A DNA stretch of 64,000 bases, from assembly GCA_963965975.1 (NCBI GenBank), contig OZ014411.1, positions 2,651,001-2,715,000 of the forward strand, written 5' to 3'. The position numbers and the translations under genes are program-made. This document shows positions 12,819-25,170 of the stretch, one piece after another. Below the pieces are notes generated by a model, which had not been told where the DNA came from, ran no database searches, and was given only the letters and a program-made list of their open reading frames with translations. Origin of the DNA: Xestospongia bergquistia (taxonomy: Eukaryota; Porifera; Demospongiae; Haplosclerida; Petrosiidae). The number at the start of each line of letters is the position of its first letter. Within the stretch, counting starts at the first letter, position 1.

Positions 12819-13315
12819 GTAAGCTCAATTTTGAAAATTTAGTAGGTACTCAAAGCTAATCTATTCTTAATAGACATATGTTGATATTGATATAATTGAA
12901 TATGCACATACTATTGCTCACTTACAACTATATAGAATAATAGAATATGCCACTGTTTGGCTATTTATGTACATGTTACTTTATCTATACAGTCAATCTT
13001 GTGCTCTGACCTAGACAAAAAATAAATGTACTCAGTATGTTAACGTTACAGACACATTTACTAGGACTTTTGTATATATGCATTAGTCATTATTGTAGAA
13101 GTACATTGTTTTACTATATATATTGTCTATACTTTATTATAAGATATTGTATAATGTATGCAGACTTATTTTATATTTTAAGGAAAGAATTATTTGCATT
13201 TTTTTTTCAAATATTAGTAAAATTAGTTCCAATAATTGCTTTTATAAGGCTATGCAATTATGCATTATCAATAATGCTTAGTTATGAAATATGCATAGTT
13301 TCGTAGAGAAGATAA
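12819..13315. other. Intergenic region
   Basis: The tail exon expected after the stalk/membrane exon of the broken copy is not present. The flank stays similar to the other copies until about 12915 (AATATGCACATAC) and then diverges, which marks the breakpoint. No gene is seen. Confidence 0.55.
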
Positions 13316-13321
13316 CACGTG
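13316..13321 (+). promoter_or_regulatory. CACGTG E-box, proximal promoter of the second complete SRCR gene
   Basis: The box sits 79 bp before the ATG at 13395, in the same position as the box at 1683. The sequence around it (ACACGTGACGTTTTTAT) also resembles a CRE (TGACG). The spacing to the start codon is preserved between paralogues although most other intergenic sequence is not. Confidence 0.5.
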
Positions 13322-13391
13322 ACGTTTTTATTAATAAATTTACAACCGCCTGTATATTTTGGCTTGATTACAGAGAGCTAGAAATTAACGC

Positions 13392-16300
13392 ATGATGATT
13401 CCTATTTTGCTTTTACTCTTTTTGATAGCTTTTCAAGGCGTTGGTAAGTTATTGCAAATACATCAATATGTGTGATTGCTTGAAGCGTTGTGATAACGCA
13501 AATTACATTTTTAGCTGCCTGCACAAATGGTCAAATTCGACTATACGATGGCGCAGCTGCAGTAACAGATAATGGAATACTTCAAATTTGCAAAAATGGT
13601 CAATGGCGGGCTGTATGTGACTATAGATGGACTCAGGCACACTCAATTGCAGTATGTAAACAGCTGGGATACAGTAATCCAAGTGAGCTTTACATGTCTA
13701 TATGAATATATTTCAGTGGCGAACTTTAATAAAAGTGTATGTGAAATATTATATGAGTGTAGTTTGATTCAAAATACATAATAAATGCTAAAGGAATGTA
13801 TTATGTCAAATAAGACTTGCTACATTTAACAATACAAGTTCAAAAATTACGCAACTTTTTTCCATAGAGCCAATAACTTATGCTAACAATGGTCCTTCTG
13901 GTGTTCCTTTTGGATACATGGCCAGACGTTTTTACAGCTGCGTAAACAAGACTGATATATCCACTTGCCTGACCTCCACTGGATATTATTTGGGATCTCC
14001 TTCTTACTGCAGCACAAGCAAAGACTCACTGAGAATTAAGTGTAATGTTGATACAAGTAAGTTCTTTCTTTTTGCATAAACAATTATTACTAATCTAAAG
14101 ATTAAAAACATGAATACTAGAAAAAAAATTAATTTTATGCTAACAAGAAAAGAGACAAAGTAACATAATAGCCACACAGTGGCATATTTTATTATTCTAG
14201 TTGTAAGTCAACAAGGTATGTATATTCATCCCCTGCCTTTTTGAATTAATTATCATCCCTACATATATATTGAGTTAAATTGAAATGATCATTACAATAA
14301 CAACGAACATACTGAACTTAATTAAGTATGAACTATATAATTTCCTCCTTAAAAAAAAAGTTGGCATAAATGGACAATATTATATCATCAGATTCATAAT
14401 ATATATAGTATGGGTAGCAACTTCTTTGCAATTGATTTCACATAGATGTAGCTCTATATACATATTTAAAGAAGAATGATACCTATAAGTATGAACTATA
14501 TAATTGCCTCTTAAAGAAACAAGTAGTCAATAACTTTTTGATTTCACCTAAATGTAGTTCCGTATACAACGTGAGAATATGTATGATACTATGAATAGTT
14601 TGACCAATTTTTTCTACAGCCATCCTACATGTTAAGCAGTGTGCTTAATGACAAACAGTTAATGTAAATATCTTATTACAGGTGGTTGTACATACAGGCA
14701 AATACGTCTTTACAACAGCACTACTAACACATCTGGAGATAGCGGCATGTTACAAATCTGTGATGTAACTGGCCATTGGACTGCTGTATGTGACTATAGC
14801 TGGGGATGTGATGAAGCAGTGGTTGCCTGTAAACATCTAGAATACAACACTCCGTGTGAGCTGTAATAGAATACATTGAACTAATAATATTGAGCACTAA
14901 TATCTAAATTCTTAAATTAGTGTTCTTGACATGTATATTTCACTCTAGATCCAAGGTATATATATAACGCTGGTCCATGGACAGAATTTGGCTTTGGACC
15001 TTATCAATACTGCAATACAGCCTCCTCATCCCTTTTCAGTTGTTCAGCATATTCACCACAGTTCCGAAGAAGCCTAAGATATTGTAATCCAATACGAGAT
15101 ACTGTTATGCTCAATTGCTCTGTTAGCAAAGGTAACATAAAATTTGATAGGCTTCTTTCCTGTGGGAAGCCATGTTTATACATTTACTATCAGTAAGAAT
15201 TATGTCAGCAACGTATGCAGTAAATAAAGTACATCTTCGTAAGACAATGTAGGTGTCGTTTCACAGATAACATAACAGTTACTTAATATGTGGCTTTGGA
15301 CAAGAAGCAAAAAGTTTTATCTTACTCTAACTTGTTTCAAACATCTTTTGTAGCTTCTGCATTATCCTGTACCTAGTCATGTTTATGTATAGTTAAGGTA
15401 TTTTATTAGTGCCACTTATAACTACTAGGACTGCAACAAGTAGTAAATTTGAATATCTTCTCAGAATATGGTCTACATGTGGACCTCATATAACACTTGT
15501 TACTGATGATGCTTGTCTCACTTCAGTTGTTTAAATTAAGATACACACATATTATCTTGCAGCCTAACTTATTATAACAGAGAAGACAAATTGTGGTTAA
15601 ATTAATTGGCTTCTATTCATTGGGCTGGGTGTTAATGTTTTTATAGTTGAGGTAATTTTATACCATTTTACATAAAACTATGTCAACAGTACAAAAAATG
15701 GGAGTATCTTCTCAGAATCTTATCATGATGCAGGTGTTGTACTTCTCAATTAAACCTAGTCCACATACAGCCTTCAAAGAAAATTAATATCTTATTATAG
15801 CTTCAGTCTCATGTCTTCTTTCCAATAACACTAAAAGCATCTAATTTTGTCTAATGCCATTAAATTCATTAAAACTTCAATCTTTCTTGCTTATATAGGT
15901 ATTAATAATATATGTTCTGTCAATTATGATGTTAGACTTGTTGATGGAAGTAAAAAGAGTGAAGGTAGACTTGAAGTTTGTTATAAAGGACAATGGACCT
16001 CTATATGTACCAGTGGTGATTTGAATTCCAATTTTGCATCAACAGTATGTAATCAACTTGGATATGTCACTAATAGTTGTAAGTGAGAATATACAACACA
16101 AATTTTCAGTAAAGCTTATGTCTTTTTTCATGCATCTACAATATTATTTCATAAAATTACAATTATAGCTCTTCATTCCCTTATCTATATGAAGTTGCAA
16201 CAGTTATAACTGATGGTCGTTATGGTACTGGAACAACTGATATCTTTCTCACCAGTCCTTACTGTAGGAGTGAATATAATAACATCAAATACTGTAGCTT

Positions 16301-18806
16301 AAGTTCTAGTGGAGCTCAATGTAGTCCTTTGACTTGCAGATATAATCGTATTGGTTTAAAGTGTTATGGTAATGTTAAATTTTTCCATCCTTTATTAAAT
16401 TTGAACAACTTCTCTGCATAGTCTATTTTTTCTATTTTATTTTATGGATATTTTCATGATATTAAAAGTTGTATCCAATGTTCTCATTAAACTCTCTATC
16501 ATACCATTTGTTTAGAACAAGATAACTGCAATGAAGGAGATATTCGTCTAGTTAATGGAACAGTTGAAAGAGAAGGTCGTCTTGAAGTATGTGCTAATGG
16601 TGTCTGGGGACAAATTTGTTCTTCTGGCTTTAAAAACTCAGCTGCGTATGTTGCTTGCAAACAACTTGGCTACACAGATTCATATGGTATAGTCAAACTC
16701 AATGTTCCTACATATGACCACTAATTTTCTCATTATACAGGGGCTCTTATTGATACAATAGGAAAATATGGATATGGAGAACGTCCAATTATATATAGCA
16801 ACCTGGATTGCTATGGACATGAGACAGAACTGTCTAAGTGCTCCAAATATGTTTATCCTAATTTTACTTGTTCAAGTAGACACATCATTGGTCTTCTGTG
16901 TCATGACAGTAAGTAGATGTATAATAAACAAAATAACTATTCCGAATAGCAACATCATTTGAATCAAAATTGCACATTAGACAAGAAATGTAGTGAGCCA
17001 ATTTCCTTATAAAGAAGGAAGAACCATGCAAGTACTACTCATAAAAGCCTAGATACAGTAGTTATAAATCTTAAGCCCATTGCCCACATAAGGAAATGTT
17101 ATTTTGAGCACATACGTAAGTATGTTTAAACCACATAGTTAGTTATGTGTTCCTATTTTCACACAAACAGATTCTCTTGTTGATTGAATAAAAGCCTTGT
17201 AAATTGAAATATGAAGCAGCATGGAACACTACACATTAATCAAAAAACTGTATTACATATTCTAATGTTAGAAGACATAACCTAGTTGATACTGATGTTT
17301 TCTAGTCCTTCTACCCCACCCACTTCACAAATGTCTCAACAAACCCCAAGCTTTTTCGCAAAGGCAGTTTACATAATAATTCATAACGTCTTCATGCCCT
17401 CATAATGTCAATACATAAAATAACTATCTATGTGTTCAAAGTTTATAAATACTTCATAACCTACTAGACCAATAGTTTATAATAGATCAAAAGATAAAAA
17501 AAAGTTTTACTAATTAATCTGATGGTCATAAAAGGTAAAAATTTCATTTAAGAAAAATAATCTTACAAACATGGTTATTTCTCTACCATGTGATAAAATT
17601 GGCATTCATTAATATTATTAGAAGACACAATGTAAATTAAGAAATGGCCAAATTTTCAATGCTGATAATAACATTAAAAGGTTCAATGATAACTTTTTAA
17701 TCTTAACTAACATTGTCATTTGCCATTTTTAGCATGTGAGGAGGAAGATATTCGACTAGTTGGTGGAAGCCACAAGTTTGAAGGAACAGTTGAAATCTGT
17801 CTTGACAGTATTTGGTGTGTAGTAGCACAACATGGTTGGGATGATGATGATGCTAGAGTTGTGTGCAGACAAATAGGAGGATATAATGATAGTGGTAAGG
17901 TTCATACTATTTGCCAATAACAAAGACATCATAAATAAATTTTATTTCTAGCTGGTATGGCTGTATATAATTCATCATATGGACATCCTAAACGAGCCAT
18001 TCGCTATACCAATGTATATTGTCATGGACATGAAGAGAAGTTGGCTGACTGTACTCATCATACTTTAGAATTTGAAGCTGGACGGACATACAAAGCTGAA
18101 GTTGCTGGAGTGGATTGTGGAGGTAGTTTTACATTTATTTTTTAATTAAATAATGAATTTTTTGAACAGTACAGATTTATAAGAGACGAAGAGACTAATG
18201 TATACTAATTTAAATAGTACAATTCAATTGTTTATAGTATTATTTTTCTTAGCATGTTACTACTTCTATCATTAATCTATGGCTCTAATTACAAACATAT
18301 CACACAGTAACTTTCTTTTAGTGGTAGTACCTGTACCCATACGTTCAACATCATCAGTACCTGTATCTACATCTATATCAGCAGCATCAGAAGGAAAAGA
18401 TGATGGAAGTAGATATCTTTTCATCACTGGCTTGTTATTACTTATAATAGCAATCATCATTATGGTTATTGGGTAAGCTCTACGTTCAAAATTTACTATA
18501 AAGTCAAAGCCAAACTGTTTATAATTGACATTTGATATTAAATTTGCCCATAATTTAAGACTTATTATTAATTATATATCTTACATATATTATATACTTA
18601 TTTATTTTTTTCTCAACAGAATCATCATCATGGTCCTCATTATTGCTAGAATGAAAAAGCTTTCCATATCTAATGTTGGACGTAACAGTGGAGTTAAAAT
18701 GAGTGGTATTGAACAGAACAAACCACTCTCTATTCAGTCTGAATATGATGACATTTCTTTCAAGAAAGATTCCTTTCCTGAAAAAGATGAACAACTTCTT
18801 TCTTAA
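13392..18806 (+). CDS. Five-domain SRCR type I membrane receptor, 13 exons (paralogue)
   Basis: Exons: 13392-13443, 13515-13682, 13868-14056, 14682-14855, 14949-15131, 15899-16078, 16195-16368, 16516-16686, 16741-16908, 17733-17894, 17952-18122, 18322-18472, 18620-18806. Two ATGs stand in tandem (13392 and 13395); the second matches the other gene, so the product is 708 or 709 aa. The order is the same: signal peptide, SRCR1-5, stalk, membrane segment (LFITGLLLLIIAIIIMVIG and on), and a tail ending KDEQLLS. Differences from the 1763 gene: CKHLEY instead of CKQLGY in SRCR2, an extra Cys in SRCR5 (IWCVVAQ instead of IWSVVAQ), a one-codon deletion in exon 9 and a shorter stalk. Exon 12 could start at 18322 or six bases later, both in frame. 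Open frames across all 13 exons suggest a functional gene. Confidence 0.88.
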
Positions 18807-19452
18807 TATAATCAATTGTTTTTGTAGCTATTGACTGAGTGCTACTATTTTTGATTTAGGAGAGTTTTTCTTTTGTAGGCAATTTTAGTTATTATGATAA
18901 TTAACTTCATTATTTTAGCAAATGTCATAAACTATCACTATTTGCTAACCAAATACAAACCTACATCCTATAATGCTGTACATAGCAAAAATAGGTTCAT
19001 ACCGCATGACAGTGATATTTTTCGCTGAAATAGAAGGTCTGTCATAATCATACACATGCATGTTTTTAACTACAAATGATTGAATGACCAGCACACATAT
19101 ACTTTAAAGTTTATTTTCTTATACACTAATACATGTATATACATACATACATATATACACACACACACATATATATATACATATATACGTTGAATCTCTG
19201 TATGTTATATGAAAGCTAACTATGATATATTTAATGAAATTGTCAAAGTTTATTGTTATTACTTTTGTACAGTTTGTTTATACATACAAAAATTCAATTG
19301 TTCATAAATAAGAACAATAAAACCTATATCATATTTGTAACGTTTAAGTTTTATTATTTAACCAAATTTGACACGCAGTAAAGCAAGTCTTTCACACATT
19401 AAGAAATTATATTAAAAAATCTAATTAATAATCCTATTAATTTCGTAACTTC
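18807..19452. other. Intergenic region between convergent SRCR and BLOC1S2 genes
   Basis: No gene is seen. It holds a mixed (AC/AT)n microsatellite at about 19130-19190 and, on the - strand, an AATAAA at about 19350-19355. The AATAAA lies about 100 bp past the BLOC1S2 stop and could be its polyadenylation signal. Confidence 0.5.
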
Positions 19453-21889
19453 TTATCTCTTTTCAAGTGCTTTAAACTTTGCTTCTAAAAAACAGAAAAA
19501 TGAAGATGATATAATACATTGCAAGCAATATGCTTGATAGTGACTGTCTGCAAGCAACAGGCACTGATATTATTTGCTCACATACTAGAAAGCTGTGTAT
19601 TAATAAAATTATTAGTCAGGATATAATCTTATAATTATAGAATGTTATAACAGGTAAATTTGACATTAATACCGATGCATATTCGTTTTTACTAACATCA
19701 CTTTAAATTGTACCATATTTGACTAAAATATGTTTAGTATTAGATGTACAATTTACCAACATACCCAGTTGCTTAGCATAGTTATCAAGACGATAAGCCG
19801 TTTGTTCAAGCTCAGCTACACTAGCATCAATTTGATCAATTTGGTCACAATAATGCTGAAGAGATAAAACTATCAAAAATTAAAAAGATATGATCATATC
19901 ATAAGATATAAGGTGGACTACAAATGTGCACAAAAGAAGTAAGAGTGAAAAAATTGAGACTTGTTTACCACAAATACTATAATTTTTAAATGTCTGTTAC
20001 AGAGTAAAAATATTCATTGCTACCTATATTATTAATGTGAAGTTGGACCAATTAGCCACGATTTTATTTTGTTTTCCTTACGAAAAAGATTCTTAAAAGT
20101 ACCAATGACAGAAGCATATAATACAACATTACTAGTTAAGTTAAAATTTTCCTTTTGTAATGTGAATGGGATATGTTTGAACATGCCAAGAATAAACATT
20201 TGATTATTATTACACATTATGAATGTACCTTAAAAAATTTAAAGATGTACAAACTTTTTGTAGAGCAACCATGACTTGTTATTACAAGTATTCATTCACA
20301 CAACAAGTAACTAGTGTTTTTTAAAGTGATATATATAACAATCCACTGATATTACTTTAGTTCTTCCTTTATTCTCTGTAACCTTGCTAACACTAAGTAA
20401 TGTAACTACAAAAAAATAAACTGGACAGTTTTAGTATTCAAGAGTAAATTGCTCCATCAGCGACAACAAGCTATTATTACATTATAACATTACGACAACA
20501 AATCAATTATGTGAAAACACATAAATTTGTTGTACATGTGAATCATCATGATGACTTTAGTAAAAACAGGAGCACATGAGCGTCGCGAAGTGACGAGAAG
20601 AAGCATCAAACTCCCTTAACCAACTGTTGTCGAATCAAGGCTTAGAACATGAGTCCATATATGGACATAACTGCAAAGTGTTTGCATTTTAATAGCTTCT
20701 GGGCTGTAACCTCTTAGTTAGGTGTGCTTTAATAGATAAAATTTAAGAGAAGTCAAGAAGCGACTTTCTGAAGACACGGAAGTTCCTGCTACACGAAAAC
20801 AGCAGCTGACTCTGTCAATGGACCAAAGAATGCCTGAACAAATGGGACATTTCAGGCTTACTGTTGGCAAACCTGGGACGTACTAGTAACTGTTCATTCT
20901 ATTAATAATGTTATAATATCAGATAATATTAACCTTATAATTAATAGCAAAAGGAGGTTTTAATAACACAGGTGAATAAAGATATATGTTGTTCAACTGT
21001 TTCCACCTCTTTAATGACAAAAGCCTCCATAACCTACAAGTCTAATTCTTTTAAACGTTTCTCGATGTACATAACTTCTTAGTTTTAATTTTACTCACCA
21101 TTGATAATTATAATAATATTCATTGCTCCGTCACGTACTTAACAGTACTTATGCTACTTAAGTGTATTTCCTTATATGGAATAATCCATGACTGTACAAT
21201 GGTTAGAATACAAATATAATGGGCAGTTTGACGCTCCTTCGCGTCACTTCACGACGCTCATAGGTTCCTGGTAAAAATTATAAAGCAATTTTATAAAAGC
21301 GGTTGAATTTAACTATTCCAAGGTTAGATGTTACATCAATGCTACTATCTGGCAGTAAGACATTACTTTTATAAAAGACTTATGTGAACTTACATTTTTC
21401 ATTGAGTCTTTGTGCCACTTCTGTTAATCCTCCTGATAACTTGGCCATATCATTATACTTAGCAATTGTGATTTGATTTAGTCGTAGCAATAGATCATAT
21501 TCTTCACAAGTCACTATAAATGCATGAATAATTAAATGTAGGTTACCATTTAGTTATAATGGTAAGCTTATGAATATAGAATGGGTGTGGTCTGTTAATA
21601 TCAGTTACATTCTATGTCTATCAATCAAAAGTTTGGATAACAAGTAATCAAAGTGTAAAAACAATTCAATAAAAAGCTAAATTGCTAATTAAATTTTGGC
21701 AAAATTGAAACACTTACTAGTTAACTCGCCATTAACAAAATCGGCCACTTTCTCGAACATATCTCGACATAATTCTCGGGCATTCTCTTTCTTCTCTTCA
21801 TTTTTCTTAGTAGCAGATTCTGCTAATTCTGAAAGCGTAGAAGGTAACGCTTCGACTTTAACATCACTAGTGACTTCTTCGTCTGCCAT
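19453..21889 (-). CDS. BLOC1S2: BLOC-1 complex subunit 2 (BLOS2)
   Basis: Four exons on the - strand: 21718-21889, 21394-21513, 19765-19869, 19453-19484; all introns phase 1 with GT-AG ends. The product is 142 aa. Residues about 39-57 read [20 protein letters not shown], matching the conserved ELCRDMF..M....GELT block of animal BLOC1S2. Exon 2 continues [17 protein letters not shown], exon 3 carries [20 protein letters not shown], and the protein ends [10 protein letters not shown], very close to the vertebrate C-terminus. The family is an all-helical coiled-coil subunit shared by BLOC-1 and BORC, acting in endosome/lysosome biogenesis and positioning. The second intron hosts a transposon. 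Length and motifs make the call secure. Confidence 0.93.
20567..21270. mobile_element. Non-autonomous DNA transposon, hAT-like ends, in BLOC1S2 intron 2
   Basis: A 704-bp element with imperfect terminal inverted repeats of about 48 bp begins CAGGA and ends TCCTG. The arms share ATGAGCGTCG.GAAGTGACG. Immediate flanks are GTAAAAA on both sides (20560-20566 and 21271-21277), a 7-bp target duplication, or 8 bp with one mismatch. CAGG ends with about 8-bp duplications suggest hAT. No transposase frame is present; a short open stretch near 20780-20885 has no domain I can name. Confidence 0.75.
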
Positions 21890-23930
21890 TTTAAAAGAGG
21901 TGTGTCATTAATGATTGCCTGTCACGAAAAATTTGGTCCGGGTGCAAAATTTTTCGTGACACTTTGTAATGAATAATGATAATATAGCAAGGCCTTTACT
22001 GGAAACTTGGACAAAACATGACGCTTAGAGTGAACATTGGGAAAGATTCTGATGAATCAGTACTAGTGATGATAACACCAGTACTGGTCAATCATGATAT
22101 CCTAACTTTTTTAGAAATATGTACTAAACTATTGGAAAATGTTTAGTTAATAGGAGATAAGAAGACTGTATGACAGATCATATTGAACATGTAACAGAGT
22201 ACCAGAAAGAGGTGGTAACATAATGTTTATTCCAGTAAACAACCCTATACACTTTAGTTTACATAGTAAGAAGACAATCAAGGTGAACTTTGGACTAATG
22301 TACACAGAGGCTGCATAAATTAAACTGTTAACTCGAACCAATCCTTTCATAAGAATGTCAGCATAACTGAAAAGCTTCCAAATAATATAATAAGGTCTAT
22401 TCAATAAGAAAAGGATTTATGAACCATTCTTATTTACTTGTCATCATACATTAAATAAATATAAAGTACTCAATAAAGTTTAGTTAAGTTCATTTCATGA
22501 ATGAAAACATTATATAACTCTAATATAGATTATGACTTTTATGTACTTGATATTACTGGTATCAATTGATGGTGGACATCGAATCTAGAGTTCATCTATC
22601 ACCTGTGTAAGCTGTGATAAGTGTCATATTTGTGGTTCACTCATTGAGCTGTTTTAAAAGATATATATGCATGAACATGAAATACAGACTAACAAGCTCT
22701 TCTTATTTATTGTGCTAGCGATACTGAGTAACAACAAGATTTCATGCTACACCAAACCCAATTAGTCCTTCCTAATATTCAAAAGTATATTATTTACAAC
22801 TTCATGCATAGATGGTACAGAGAACACTACTTCCTAAGTGTATTGTTAATATACCATTTCAATTTAATTTGTTGTATTGTTTTCCAAATTTGCAATATAA
22901 CATTTAATATCACATCTGCTATATACTGGGAAGCCAGTCAGCAGGTAAGAAATTAAGAAGCACAGATCATGTAATTTTTCAAAGAATGACTGTGTAAACA
23001 ATTATTATAAACAATTATTGTAATAACAATTACAGCACACTTCTTAGTAATATAGCATATTGTATACATATATATATACCTAAAGGATGTGGTACTAGAA
23101 TATAGTATTGGTTAGTGATAAAATGGAAATTAATTGCAATTATTATACTATGCATCACATATTTTGTAAACTTTGTAATTAGAAAATTTATAAAAATGTA
23201 GTTGATAGATGTGTTATGGCCAACTGCAAATGTTTATTAGTATGCTCTGATGACCTGAGGTTCTCCAAGGGTTAACATTGTTTGTGTTACTACAGCATAC
23301 TGTACTTTCACAGGAAAAATATATTGAATACATTGATTATTTTTATGTAGAAAATATATCGGTTTTTTGTGTAATTACAATTGTAAATATACCAACAAAA
23401 TTGTACCATGTATTTTTTAGGTGTCGTATATTTACATGATATATTACATATTTTGTGCAACAATTGTAACATTGTTGTAATATATACATTATTAATACAA
23501 TTGTTGTTTATACAATGTATATATTACAATCCTTTTGTCATGATTGTAAAATGATCTTAAATATTTCATCCATAATATCACTGTCTTTATACCATTGTAT
23601 TAACGTTGTAAATTTTGACATTGTGTATTTGTAATTAATTATATAAAACAAAAATCCAACAGTTTATATACATGAATAATATGATTGTAATATTGTAAAA
23701 AAACCTTAGAAATGACAACAATTTATGTAATATAATCATATTACAACATATAATAATTGTACTTAAAAATTTTGAGAGCATCCACTGGGGTTAATTTAGG
23801 GTGTGGTCAAAGAGTGAAAATAGTATTTGAGTGATCTCTAAGGGAAAAAAGGAAATTGGTGAAACAGTTGAATATATGCAACAATGATTACTTAGTATTC
23901 CTCTTTACCAGTAGTCTACTCACTCATGTA
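21394..23930. repeat. Segmental duplication, parental copy (BLOC1S2 exons 1-2 plus upstream flank)
   Basis: From BLOC1S2 exon 2 through its upstream flank, the sequence recurs in direct orientation at about 24680-27250. Parts recur at 36205-37650 and 51905-53200. The flank contains no gene; it is AT-rich with a run of ATTGTAA/TTACAAT palindromic words at about 23360-23780. Confidence 0.85.
21921..21960. repeat. Perfect 14-bp inverted repeat upstream of BLOC1S2
   Basis: Arms GTCACGAAAAATTT (21921-21934) and its complement (21947-21960) enclose a 12-base loop. The palindrome starts 31 bp before the start codon. The two duplicated copies of this promoter (about 25190 and 52000) lack it and instead read TTTTCAATTAACTCG, so it looks like a short insertion or replacement in this copy. 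Confidence 0.75.
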
Positions 23931-23961
23931 ATGGTTATTAATTATATTAGATCTTTTAAAC

Positions 23962-24456
23962 TCTTTTCAGCTAACTAATTCAACTCAATGACCCAGTCTG
24001 TTCATTAAACCTACCATGAGAGAAAAGGAGAGAGAGATTATAATCAAGTTAAAGGAGCTTTGTAACAAGTGTGTTATAACAATGAAAAGAGTCCAGAGGG
24101 AAGTCAATCTCTGTAAGAGTGTTCTCTGATGCAAACATGCCTTGACATAGGTCACTCACTGTTTGTCCTTCACACATTAACTCTAGATTAGAGGATGTGA
24201 AATGGAAGAGGTAGTATTCAGAGTAAAGAACCAAACATCAAGATTGACTCAAAGTCAAATGATTGGGCATGATATAAACAACAGGTCACTGAAGTTATAC
24301 ACTATTCTTAACAATAAAACAATCTGGTCAATCCATAAGATACTAAAATAGCCATAACAAATCAGAATAATAGCCATACAATAGAAGCCACATATATATA
24401 TTAATTATTTAATATTGGTTTACCTCAACTGGTAACAGAGTATAGTCTTAAGAGTT
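23962..24456. repeat. Inverted duplicate of 30953-31434
   Basis: Reverse-complement similarity runs along the whole segment, for example the AGAGAAAAGGAGAGAGAG tract against CTCTCTCTCCTTTTCTCT. On the - strand it contains a 61-codon open frame (24049-24234) whose inverted partner has a stop after about 35 codons. I do not recognise a domain and do not call it a gene. Confidence 0.7.
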
Positions 24457-24623
24457 AAAATGGAAAATAATTGCAATTATTATACTATGCATCACATATT
24501 TTGTAAACTTTGTAATTAGAAAATTTATAAAAATGTGGTTGATAGATGTGTTATGGCCAACTGCAAATGTTTATTAGTATGCTCTGATGACCTGAGGTTC
24601 TCCAAGGGTTAAGGGTTAAGGAG

Positions 24624-24661
24624 AAAAAAGACGTAGTGTCTCAAGACACTACATCTTTTTT
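24624..24661. repeat. 18-bp hairpin at a duplication junction
   Basis: AAAAAAGACGTAGTGTCT, a CA spacer, and the near-perfect complement (one G/T-type mismatch) form an almost uninterrupted palindrome. To its left is a copy of the sequence at 23124-23276; to its right begins the second copy of BLOC1S2 intron and exon 2. It therefore sits exactly at a rearrangement breakpoint. Confidence 0.8.
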
Positions 24662-24684
24662 GAAAAAAACTAATGTGAACTTAC

Positions 24685-25170
24685 ATTTTTCATTGAGTCT
24701 TTGTGCTACTTCTGTTAATCCTCCTGATAACTTGGCCATATCATTATACTTAGCAATTGTGATTTGATTTAGTCGTAGCAATAGATCATATTCTTCACAA
24801 GTCACTATAAAAGCATGAATAATTAAATATAGGTTATCATTTAGTTATAATGGTAAGCTTATGAATATAGAATGGATGTGGTCTATTAATCCCAGTTACA
24901 TTCTACGTCTATAGATCAAAAGTTTGGATAACAAGTAATCAAAGTGTAAAAACAATTCAATAAAAAGCTAAATTGCTAATTAAATTTTGGCAAAATTGAA
25001 ACACTTACTAGTTAACTCGCCATTAACAAATCGGCCACTTTCTCGAACATATCTCGACATAATTCTCGGGCATTCTCTTTCTTCTCTTCACTTGTCTTAG
25101 TAGCAGATTCTGCTAATTCTGAAAGCGTAGAAGGTAATGCTTCGACTTTAGTGATCTCTTTGTCTGCCAT
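24685..25170 (-). pseudogene. BLOC1S2 partial copy (exons 1 and 2 only)
   Basis: Exon 1 remnant is 25009-25170 and exon 2 is 24685-24804, both with intact donor and acceptor bases. Exon 1 has a 9-bp in-frame deletion after the start and a 1-bp deletion in the run before the FEKVADF-encoding part, which shifts the frame. Exons 3 and 4 are missing because the duplication ends at the hairpin at 24624-24661. Confidence 0.9.

Noticed and set aside
12512-12859. His/Ser-rich 115-codon frame
   Set aside because: It reads the stalk minisatellite of a pseudogene out of the original frame.
24049-24234. 61-codon - strand frame as a small gene
   Set aside because: Its inverted duplicate has a stop and there is no recognisable domain or splice context.
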